Origin: Ignavibacteriales bacterium
GTDB taxonomy: Bacteria > Bacteroidota > Ignavibacteria > Ignavibacteriales > Ignavibacteriaceae
DNA: 10,774 nucleotides
NCBI GenBank assembly: GCA_027349615.1
Contig: DAIEML010000063.1
Span: 1 to 10,774, forward strand
Reading direction: 5' to 3'
Positions within the stretch are counted from its first letter, which is position 1, and the number at the start of each line of letters is the position of its first letter. Shown here piece after piece: positions 1 through 5,899 of this stretch. The notes below the pieces were generated by a model. It was not told where the DNA came from, ran no database searches, and worked only from the letters and a program-made list of their open reading frames with translations. A program made the position numbers and the translations under genes.

Positions 1-288
1 GGTATTACATGCTGTTGGTCCGCCTTGATCTTTGTGACAAGTTAAACAGCTTTTACCTGTTGTACCGCCGCTGAAATCAGCAGCATGGCAATTTTGACAT
101 TGCTTCATATCCCAGTTATTGTTCATAATATAGGTGCCATGAAAACTTACTGAAGTTGGGTCCGCAAAGCCTATTTTATGAACTTCAACTTTTGGCTGAA
201 CTGGGATATCGGTCTTCATATCACTGCAACTGTATATTATAAAACCTAAAGATATACTTAGTAATAAATTGAGTAAGTAGTATTTCAT
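1..288 (-). CDS. c-type cytochrome lipoprotein, N-terminal part (runs off left edge)
   Basis: The frame stays open from the start codon to base 1, giving 96 codons with no stop, so the gene is truncated by the window. The N-terminus (MKYYLLNLLLSISLGF) is a hydrophobic signal sequence followed by IYSC-SD, a relaxed lipobox with the lipidated cysteine at residue 21. Two complete heme motifs follow, CQNCH (64-68) and CLTCH (81-85), and the last visible residues, CNT, look like the beginning of a third. Three in-frame ATGs exist at 300, 294 and 288. I chose 288 because a GGAA at 298-295 sits 6 nt upstream of it, while the ATG at 300 has no visible ribosome binding site. It lies just downstream of the 14-heme cytochrome gene and is presumably its operon partner. 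The role is inferred: an outer-membrane-anchored electron carrier. Facing inward or outward cannot be decided from sequence. Confidence 0.8.
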   Translation of the reverse strand, partial: MKYYLLNLLLSISLGFIIYSCSDMKTDIPVQPKVEVHKIGFADPTSVSFHGTYIMNNNWDMKQCQNCHAADFSGGTTGKSCLTCHKDQGGPTACNT

Positions 289-306
289 TTTCATTTCCAT
301 ATATTA

Positions 307-1518
307 TCAATGTGGATTAGATCCATGACAATAACCGCAAAAGCCAACACCAGCTGGTGAAGATGGGGAAGAGCCGGTATGGCAGTTAAAGCAAATTGAA
401 CCTTGACTATCATGCCAATCTCCATGAACATCTTTCATATAATTAGCTGGATGAGTTCTTGGATTAGTACCTTGTATTCCATCCGGGTCGATGTGGCATT
501 TTATGCAAGTCGGATCTCCGCCTTGCGTATCATGACATGCAGCGCAGCTTTCAATATTTCTCTTTGCAAGAATTGCATGATCACCGCCGCCGCTTCCAAC
601 TCCAATTACCATAAAAGTAGACTTAAGATGAGATGCTGGTGCAATTCCGCCTTGCGAATAATCGCCTTCCTTTGCTTGATGACAGCTTGTACAAAAAGTT
701 TCTTCTTGATGGCATGATTGACATTCTGCCGCATGGCTTTGAGCATCAATCCCATGAGTATAAACATAATTTAAATTATGCACTCTATTTATTTGCTGCT
801 GTTTCGCACCTTTGCTGCTGGCACTTGGTGAATAAGGTGTATAAAAATCTTTTGATGTATTATTTTCGGTTATCATTGTTGTTGCTGTATGGCATTCTTG
901 GCATGAAGCATTATCATGACACATAAAGCAGTTAGCATTATATTGTTTTGCAGCAAACTTATGAGTTGAAATAAAAGATGCACTTTTATGGCTTTGAGGC
1001 TTCAAATCGAAATTCGGAGAATGGCAAGTTGAGCAAACATTTGTAGCTATAGAAATATTATTATGGCATGAATAGCAAGTTTCCATTGATGGAAACGCTT
1101 GAGCTGCATCTTCTGCATAAGCAACTTCCCAAATTCCTTTATGACATGTTTCGCACTTTACATTCTTCTGAGCTAAGTGTGCACTATGATTAAAAGTTAA
1201 GTCAGATTTCTTTTGGATGAGTGCTTCATTTATGCCTTCATAATGGCATTTTGTGCAATTCTTTTCATCATCTATATCATGGCAGTTTTTACAATCATCG
1301 TGTGTTGGCAATAATCTATCTTTTAGTGATTTACTTGTTGGAACAGTGGAATGACAATCAGTACAATCTGCATTACCATTATGTGTTTTATGTGAAAACT
1401 TAATTAGGGCTTTATTTCCCTTACTGTCATCTGTTGTTCTGTTTGATGAAAAAGCAGCAAACAGTATTATTCCGGTAATGATAGGTAGTAGGTATAAGTA
1501 GATATGTTTTAACTTCAT
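307..1518 (-). CDS. 14-heme c-type cytochrome, periplasmic
   Basis: A 403-residue protein with 14 CxxCH heme-binding motifs, at residues 52, 76, 88, 122, 148, 162, 197, 206, 266, 276, 325, 338, 376 and 394 (positions of the first Cys). That is about one heme per 29 residues, as in nanowire-like periplasmic cytochromes. The N-terminus (residues 5-24) is a hydrophobic signal peptide or uncleaved anchor, with no lipobox. FSHKTH (41-46) and FNHSAH (109-114) resemble the distal-histidine segments of c7/c3-type modules, and two motif pairs are separated by only 4-5 residues (197/206 and 266/276). The gene starts 10 bp after the porin stop codon and ends shortly before the lipoprotein cytochrome, so co-transcription is very likely. 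Established knowledge: in Mtr and Pcc conduits a multiheme periplasmic cytochrome plugs an outer-membrane barrel. I infer this is the MtrA-like component, though it shows no recognisable MtrA signature and has 14 rather than 10 hemes. The ribosome binding site is weak. Confidence 0.9.
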   Translation of the reverse strand: MKLKHIYLYLLPIITGIILFAAFSSNRTTDDSKGNKALIKFSHKTHNGNADCTDCHSTVPTSKSLKDRLLPTHDDCKNCHDIDDEKNCTKCHYEGINEALIQKKSDLTFNHSAHLAQKNVKCETCHKGIWEVAYAEDAAQAFPSMETCYSCHNNISIATNVCSTCHSPNFDLKPQSHKSASFISTHKFAAKQYNANCFMCHDNASCQECHTATTMITENNTSKDFYTPYSPSASSKGAKQQQINRVHNLNYVYTHGIDAQSHAAECQSCHQEETFCTSCHQAKEGDYSQGGIAPASHLKSTFMVIGVGSGGGDHAILAKRNIESCAACHDTQGGDPTCIKCHIDPDGIQGTNPRTHPANYMKDVHGDWHDSQGSICFNCHTGSSPSSPAGVGFCGYCHGSNPH

Positions 1519-1528
1519 TTTACATCAA

Positions 1529-2800
1529 CTAGAAATTTGTATTAAACCAGTAATTAAGCTTGAGGAAGAATCGCAAGTCATCTTGATAAATTTTATTATT
1601 CATATATTGTGCTTGTAGATCGAATGAAAGCGTGTTCCAAGGGCGTATATTAACTCCAGTTAATACCGCTACCAGGTCATTTAAATTATCTGCTTCTGAT
1701 AATTTATAAGAAGTGTATGTTAAACCTAAAGACGGAGTAATTAATCCTTCTAAATATGAATAAGCCCAGTAAAGTGAAAGTGCATCTAATTCACCTTCGT
1801 ATCCAAATGTTTTTCTGTATGAAACACTTCCGTAGTTTGTAATAATCCCTAAAGTTACTCTTTGAGAATTATCATCTTTATAAATTACATTTCCATATCT
1901 TCCGGTAAGAGTAAGGCTTTTGCTGATAATATAATTAGCTCCGGCCTCAACTTCTTGAGTATTTCCATAATCAAATACAGAGAAAATAGAGTTATATCTT
2001 ATAATTGGGTTCCTAAAATTATAGTATAGATCAAATTTCCATTGATCTGTTGGTGAATAATTTCCATCAACTTCAAATTTAGATGTCTGATTAAAATTTA
2101 AGTCGTAATCATATTTTGTATCTACATTAACTTTACTCAGAAAATCATAATTAACTTCTGCAGATGCAAACTGAAATTGATTTGAATTATTTTCAATTAA
2201 TACTTTTATCGGATTCAAGTTAGCATCCAGTCGTGTTGCCCAATAAGGATCTGGTTTGAAGTTTTTATTTACATAACTTAGAGCTACCTGGAAATTCTTT
2301 AATGCAACAGTTGTAAACTTTCCACCAAAAATAAAGTTATTTGCCAAATCGTTCGTTAACTGAAGCTTTTGATAAGCGGGGACATCGCCACCATAATATG
2401 CATTTAGGCTATAGTCTCCCTTTTTCAAATCAAGATTAATTCCATCGTAAACTCCGCCTGCAACACTATTAAATATTGGCTGCCTTCCTAATTTTATAGT
2501 AGCAATATTGAAAAGATTACGTACTTCCAAATACAAATTATAAAATCTCATTTTCGGATCGCCGTCCAGCTTAGTCATCAAGTCACTTTCTAAGTTCATA
2601 TAAGATCGGAGCGAAACATTATCTTTATTTATGTTTAGATTGAACATTTGAAATGAACGTAGATAATTATTTGATGAAGTAGTCGAATCAAATCTTTGAA
2701 AAGAATAAATGGAAGATGAAAATCTTCCATTTATATTTTGTGCAAAGATTGAAGCTGAGATTAATATTAAACAACAAGATAGAGCTAAAAATCTTTTCAT
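1529..2800 (-). CDS. outer-membrane beta-barrel (porin-like) protein
   Basis: A 423-residue protein with a clear signal peptide (MKRFLALSCCLILISASIFA, cleaved before QN). The rest is rich in alternating polar/hydrophobic aromatic strands typical of outer-membrane barrels, for example YKDDNSQRVTLGIITNYGSV and FDLYYNFRNPI. It ends in KLNYWFNTNF; a C-terminal Phe is the usual signal for barrel insertion by the BAM machinery. There are no cysteine heme motifs. The segment IKLGRQPIF (about residues 97-105) recalls the GRQ segment of porins and alginate-export-like barrels. It lies between the tetraheme gene (68 bp upstream) and the 14-heme gene (10 bp downstream) in the same transcript. By gene order I infer it is the MtrB/OmbB-type sheath of a porin-cytochrome conduit. 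It is shorter than MtrB (about 700 residues) and close in size to Geobacter Omb porins. I recognise no specific family with certainty, and a conventional porin is the alternative. Confidence 0.8.
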   Translation of the reverse strand: MKRFLALSCCLILISASIFAQNINGRFSSSIYSFQRFDSTTSSNNYLRSFQMFNLNINKDNVSLRSYMNLESDLMTKLDGDPKMRFYNLYLEVRNLFNIATIKLGRQPIFNSVAGGVYDGINLDLKKGDYSLNAYYGGDVPAYQKLQLTNDLANNFIFGGKFTTVALKNFQVALSYVNKNFKPDPYWATRLDANLNPIKVLIENNSNQFQFASAEVNYDFLSKVNVDTKYDYDLNFNQTSKFEVDGNYSPTDQWKFDLYYNFRNPIIRYNSIFSVFDYGNTQEVEAGANYIISKSLTLTGRYGNVIYKDDNSQRVTLGIITNYGSVSYRKTFGYEGELDALSLYWAYSYLEGLITPSLGLTYTSYKLSEADNLNDLVAVLTGVNIRPWNTLSFDLQAQYMNNKIYQDDLRFFLKLNYWFNTNF

Positions 2801-2868
2801 CGTCTTTTTCTTTTTAATTTAAACCACTGGCTTTCTTTGTTAAGAAATTCATCCGCTAGAAATTATAA

Positions 2869-3435
2869 TTAATTTGTAGCAGCAGGAATTGGATGTTTAA
2901 TCTTTTCCCAGCTAGCAGTAGCGTCCCAGCCCTCTTTGTATGTTGGGCTTTCAGAATTATGGCATTTTGCGCAGAAGGTTTTAACATCTGGAATAACCAA
3001 ACCATTTTCTTCTGCAAGTTTTTTATCTTTCATAACTTTTAAAGTTTTATAATCTGCACCAGCTCCATGGCAAGTTTCGCATTGAACTCCATCCTCCATT
3101 TTGAATTTAGGACCGAGTAAAGAAGCATCAACGCCGTAACCGCTAACATGGCATTTTAAACAAGCTGCTGTTTTAGCAGCCGGTGTATCAAAACCTTTTT
3201 CCTTTGCAATTTTATCTGCTTCAGGTGTTTGTAGGGTTTTATATGCTTCAGCATGTTTTGTACCTTGCCAAATAACGAATTGCTTTCCTTGCTTTTCAGT
3301 CTTATGGCACATACCGCAAGTTTCCGCACCAACAAAACCATGTGGTTTGGGTTCGTCTTTTGTAGTATTGCCGTTTGCTGCCAGCAAAAGAGAAGAGCAT
3401 AATAAGAGAGCTGATATAAATAATCTTTTGAACAT
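2869..3435 (-). CDS. tetraheme cytochrome c554-like protein
   Basis: A 188-residue secreted protein with a signal peptide (MFKRLFISALLLCSSLLLAA, cleavage near ANG) and four heme motifs: CGMCH (40-44), CLKCH (92-96), CETCH (119-123) and CAKCH (155-159). The order C..CH, then WQGTKHAEAY, then CLKCH, then GVQCETCHGAGADY, then CAKCH is the layout of cytochrome c554/c'-type tetraheme proteins. H61 in TKHA and H181 near the C-terminus are candidate distal ligands. The start is fixed by a strong ribosome binding site, AGGAGG 5 nt upstream of the ATG. It has neither a lipobox nor a sorting domain, so a soluble periplasmic shuttle is the simplest reading: it may carry electrons from the inner membrane to the conduit encoded downstream. 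The well-known hydroxylamine-oxidation role of Nitrosomonas c554 should not be assumed, since no hydroxylamine oxidoreductase is visible here. Confidence 0.88.
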   Translation of the reverse strand: MFKRLFISALLLCSSLLLAANGNTTKDEPKPHGFVGAETCGMCHKTEKQGKQFVIWQGTKHAEAYKTLQTPEADKIAKEKGFDTPAAKTAACLKCHVSGYGVDASLLGPKFKMEDGVQCETCHGAGADYKTLKVMKDKKLAEENGLVIPDVKTFCAKCHNSESPTYKEGWDATASWEKIKHPIPAATN

Positions 3436-3497
3436 TTTTTCCTCCTATTCGAGTTATCTATTTTTATACTATTTTTATTGAGTTTCTTAATTTGATA

Positions 3498-3526
3498 TAC
3501 AGAGACGCTATTCAAGCGTCCCTGCA
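3498..3526 (-). repeat. strand-polarised intercistronic hairpin (possible REP-like palindrome)
   Basis: The 98-bp gap between the nonaheme and tetraheme genes holds an inverted repeat: GACGCT (3504-3509) and AGCGTC (3515-3520) around a 5-nt loop. Read as minus-strand RNA the stem extends to 12 bp because 3521/3503 and 3525/3499 form G-U pairs; on the plus strand the same positions are A-C mismatches. The structure is therefore best formed in the mRNA of this operon. There is no U-tract after it, so it is not a standard intrinsic terminator. It could stabilise or process the transcript, giving the two genes different expression. The GAGACGCT...AGCGTC style also resembles short dispersed palindromes known from other genomes, but only one copy is present in this window. 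Confidence 0.5.
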
Positions 3527-3533
3527 GTAATAA

Positions 3534-5117
3534 TTATTTCATTAAAACCATTTTCTTAACCATATTGAAGTTCTTTGATTCAATACGATAGAAATAAATT
3601 CCAGATGCATAAGCAGTTGCATTCCAATCTACTTTATAACTTCCGGCTGAGTAATACGAATCAACTAATGTGGTAACAACTCTACCTATAGCATCATATA
3701 TTATAACTTTAATATTCGCACCTTCTGGCAAAGAGAAATTAATTGACGTAGATGGGTTGAATGGATTTGGATAATTCTGACTTAATTCATAAGAATGCGG
3801 GATATTATTTTCATTAACGATGCCGGTTATTGAAGGATTATAATTTGCAATAGCATCTCTTAATAATTTTTGAATCAATCTTGTATTATGAACACCATGA
3901 CTTCCATCTGCTTGCACAGCAAGTAAATTATAATTAGCTTCTTTAAATGCTAATGTAGATGAATCAGCTTTTGTAGATTTACTCAACTTTGCTTGAAGAA
4001 CAGTCATTAAACTATCTGTAGTTGATTGAACTCCTCTATAATCAAACATTTTTGTTGAATCTGAAAGATTGACTGAAGAAGAAAAATCACTATGGCATCC
4101 TTCGCAAGCTTGAACTCTTGGCTCAAATGTATGTCCTGTATTTACTGTTCCATCTGGATTCGGAGTGTTATTAACATGACAGTTAATACATCTTTCTGTT
4201 GCAGCATATGTATGACCAGAGTTTATATAAGTTTGTCCAGTATATCTATAACCAAAATTCTTATCACCGCTAAGTGCTAAACCGGATTGTTCATGCGGAG
4301 CTGCGTTAAGATTTACAGAATCCATTTCAGCGTAATGACATTTATCGCAGATAACTTGAGTATAAGTTATATCCGCTCTTAATTGAGCCGGATATTTAGC
4401 ATCGTGTGGATCATGGCAAGCAACGCAAGTAAGCGGTTGAATTGAAGTGCCAGTAACCAAAATTGTATCTTTATAAGTAGTTGGGTTATTCATATAAGAA
4501 ATAAAATTTTGTGCAACGTGGCATCTTACACAAGTTTTATTATTTGTAACATAAGAAAGTGCTGTCGAAGCTGATTGAGCATGTTTGGATGATGACCATT
4601 GCTCATAAAAAGGATTATGACCTGAATGGCAATTACCGCAAAGTTGTGCAGAATAATCTAATTCATTAGTTCCAGTTCCATTCAAGTATCCCCAATGGTC
4701 GGTGCTGTAAAATCCATCTTTAGTACCAAGCGCGCCATGGCAGTCTTCACATTGAACATTCTTTTTAGCTGCGAAGCCAACAGAGTCTATTATCCTATAA
4801 TTAGGCTTTTTAGTAGTATCTTTAACAACATATTCATCGGCTCCGTAATTATTTGTATTTGGATCCCATCCTGTGGTATGGCATTTCAAGCAGTCATAAC
4901 TTAAAATGGTTTTAAGTGAATCATAAGCCTGTGCGTGTTTAGTCAATTTCCATTTATCATAAATTGGGTAGCCAATGTTACCTTGAGTATGGCAAGATGA
5001 ACAAGAGTAGCCTTGTTGTTCAGTTCCAGTTCCAACGCCCAAATAATAATTTTGACTTAATGCAATTGATGAAGAAATTGCTAATATAAATAATGTGGTA
5101 AATATTTTACGTCTCAT
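3534..5117 (-). CDS. nonaheme c-type cytochrome with C-terminal type IX secretion sorting domain
   Basis: A 527-residue protein. Residues 1-21 form a Sec signal peptide (ending IALSQN). Nine CxxCH motifs begin at residues 39, 76, 123, 160, 196, 231, 257, 310 and 338. The first four follow a c554-like plan, with WKLTKHAQAY (56-65) after heme 1, CLKCH, then VQCEDCHGA and CGNCH. After heme 9 comes a helical stretch (about 360-425) with ADGSHGVHN, similar to the C-terminal helix motif of NrfA-type and other multiheme cytochromes. Residues 441-527 are a classical T9SS type-A sorting domain: SYELSQNYPNPFNPST, a GR turn, GIYFYRI, and a basic end KKMVLMK. T9SS cargo is exported through the outer membrane and released or anchored at the surface, so this is predicted to be an extracellular or surface cytochrome. 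It is the first gene of the minus-strand operon; a GGGA lies about 5 nt before the ATG. Its substrate is unknown: a mineral, a partner cell or another carrier are all possible. It could also be a surface reductase. Confidence 0.92.
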   Translation of the reverse strand: MRRKIFTTLFILAISSSIALSQNYYLGVGTGTEQQGYSCSSCHTQGNIGYPIYDKWKLTKHAQAYDSLKTILSYDCLKCHTTGWDPNTNNYGADEYVVKDTTKKPNYRIIDSVGFAAKKNVQCEDCHGALGTKDGFYSTDHWGYLNGTGTNELDYSAQLCGNCHSGHNPFYEQWSSSKHAQSASTALSYVTNNKTCVRCHVAQNFISYMNNPTTYKDTILVTGTSIQPLTCVACHDPHDAKYPAQLRADITYTQVICDKCHYAEMDSVNLNAAPHEQSGLALSGDKNFGYRYTGQTYINSGHTYAATERCINCHVNNTPNPDGTVNTGHTFEPRVQACEGCHSDFSSSVNLSDSTKMFDYRGVQSTTDSLMTVLQAKLSKSTKADSSTLAFKEANYNLLAVQADGSHGVHNTRLIQKLLRDAIANYNPSITGIVNENNIPHSYELSQNYPNPFNPSTSINFSLPEGANIKVIIYDAIGRVVTTLVDSYYSAGSYKVDWNATAYASGIYFYRIESKNFNMVKKMVLMK

Positions 5118-5150
5118 CGTAATCCCGAATAAATTATTTGAATAAGCTAC

Positions 5151-5179
5151 TATATAATTTTATGCCATTCTGAAAACAA
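5151..5179 (-). promoter_or_regulatory. candidate promoter of the cytochrome operon
   Basis: On the minus strand TTGTTT (5179-5174) and TATATA (5156-5151) are spaced by 17 bp, a sigma70-like arrangement. It would start transcription about 27 nt before the ATG at 5117. In such AT-rich DNA matches of this quality arise by chance, and Bacteroidota promoters often use a different consensus, so this is only a suggestion. Confidence 0.28.
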
Positions 5180-5439
5180 AAGATTACATATTAGAATTGT
5201 ATTAAAATTCAGCAATAATAAATTTTTAGCTTTTCATTGGTGAGAAAAAGAATATATGCTTCTCGTTTTGGAGAAAGGAAATCTAATATTTAGTAACGTT
5301 TGATAACTTTTTTATCAAATAAAATCTTAAATAATATTTCTTTGAAGATATAAAATTGGTTGGTTATAATTTCAAAATACCGATCAAATGCGTGAGTGTT
5401 TATAAAAATAATTTTAAGTTAAATTAACTTTAATTATTA

Positions 5440-5467
5440 TCTCTCCGGAGGAGGGGTTCCGGAGAGA
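5440..5467. repeat. GC-rich perfect hairpin, 10-bp stem
   Basis: TCTCTCCGGA (5440-5449) pairs perfectly with TCCGGAGAGA (5458-5467) around the 8-nt loop GGAGGGGT. It is a striking GC-rich island in DNA that is otherwise mostly A/T. Neither side carries a U-tract, so on its own it is not a canonical intrinsic terminator. It lies just downstream of the terminator-like hairpin of the small membrane protein gene, so it may be a back-up terminator or a barrier to read-through towards the cytochrome operon. On the plus strand the loop shows a Shine-Dalgarno-like GGAGG, probably by chance. Confidence 0.6.
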
Positions 5468-5469
5468 CT

Positions 5470-5500
5470 AAAAATATACTTTTGATTTTATAAAAGTATA
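5470..5500 (-). terminator. intrinsic terminator-like hairpin of the small membrane protein gene
   Basis: On the minus strand TATACTTTT (5500-5492) pairs with AAAAGTATA (5483-5475) around an 8-nt loop and is followed directly by TTTTT (5474-5470). The hairpin begins 3 nt after the stop codon of the 40-residue gene. The stem is 9 bp and perfect but almost all A/T, so its strength is uncertain. The U-tract is only on the minus-strand side, which gives it direction. Confidence 0.5.
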
Positions 5501-5503
5501 AAT

Positions 5504-5626
5504 TTAAAATTTTCGGTACTTCGAACTCTTTATACGATAAAAAATATACGAACCGCCTACAATACAAAATAGAGATCCGAAGAATAGAAATAATGATTCA
5601 TAAACTATTATAGAAATATCGCCCAT
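5504..5626 (-). CDS. small single-pass membrane protein, 40 residues, function unknown
   Basis: The protein begins MGDISIIVYESLFLFFGSLF, continues through CIVGGSYIFY, and ends in the basic tail RIKSSKYRKF. Residues about 6-30 form one hydrophobic segment, and the positive-inside rule suggests an N-out/C-in topology. The ribosome binding site is the best in the window: GGAGGG with about 6 nt to the ATG. A terminator-like hairpin starts 3 nt after the stop. Together these argue for a real, separately transcribed gene despite its size. It lies between the cytochrome operon and the divergent aldo/keto reductase gene. I recognise no family. Size and shape recall accessory subunits of membrane complexes (CydX- or CcoQ-like in form only), small transporter subunits, or stress-induced membrane peptides; none is supported by a specific motif. 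Confidence 0.6.
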   Translation of the reverse strand: MGDISIIVYESLFLFFGSLFCIVGGSYIFYRIKSSKYRKF

Positions 5627-5824
5627 AAATTCCCTCCAGGTGAAAATAGAAAATAGTTTTAATTTTAGTTTATAGTAATTTATTTCATTAAATAAATACC
5701 TTCTATAGACTTTCTACGAAGCTGTGTTTTTTTTCGATTAGTGTATAAATATGGCGAATGAAGTAACTGCGTTCTAATTAAATTTTAGTAAAAAAATTCT
5801 TTAATTGTACTCCACCTCAAGATT

Positions 5825-5854
5825 TTGTTATTCATAAAGATAAAGTTCTAATAA
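5825..5854 (+). promoter_or_regulatory. candidate promoter of the aldo/keto reductase gene
   Basis: TTGTTA (5825-5830) and TAATAA (5849-5854) are spaced by 18 bp, giving a leader of about 40 nt before the ATG at 5900. The region around it (5627-5899) is AT-rich and has no other gene; it includes an A/T palindrome ATTTATTT-N4-AAATAAAT at 5678-5697. The match is weak evidence in such a base composition. Confidence 0.22.
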
Positions 5855-5899
5855 ATTTTTATTTTCACAACTCTAAATTTCAATTTTGAGGATTCTAAA

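Larger units (their letters stand above)
5118..5503. other. AT-rich intergenic region upstream of the cytochrome operon
   Basis: No credible protein gene is present in these roughly 390 bases; open frames are under 20 codons without good ribosome binding sites. It holds the candidate operon promoter (5151-5179), an 8-bp A/T inverted repeat TTTGATAA-N5-TTATCAAA (5299-5319), a 7-bp-arm palindrome AAGTTAA-A-TTAACTT (5416-5430) that could be an operator, and the two hairpins described separately at 5440-5467 and 5470-5500. Confidence 0.6.

Noticed and set aside
403..926. Two overlapping plus-strand frames opposite the 14-heme cytochrome
   Set aside because: They are antisense shadows rich in Cys/Met/His produced by the complement of CxxCH codons, with no ribosome binding site or recognisable domain.
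2801..2868. Possible separate promoter or terminator between the tetraheme and porin genes
   Set aside because: The 68-bp gap has no hairpin and no convincing promoter, so I treat it as an ordinary intercistronic gap.
3156..3515. 119-codon minus-strand open frame overlapping the tetraheme cytochrome
   Set aside because: It is in another frame of a clear c-type cytochrome gene, is Lys/Gln-rich with no domain, and the AGGAGG site belongs to the ATG at 3435.
4092..4904. Short plus-strand frames opposite the nonaheme cytochrome
   Set aside because: They are antisense to a well-supported gene, short, and without domain or start signals.
5255..5305. 15-codon plus-strand frame beginning MLLVLEKG
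   Set aside because: It is too short, has no convincing ribosome binding site, and shows no features.
5299..5319. TTTGATAA-N5-TTATCAAA as an FNR/CRP-type operator for the cytochrome operon
   Set aside because: The half-sites TTGAT and ATCAA are 9 nt apart rather than the 4 nt of an FNR box, and the site is about 180 bp from the start codon; A/T inverted repeats are expected by chance here.
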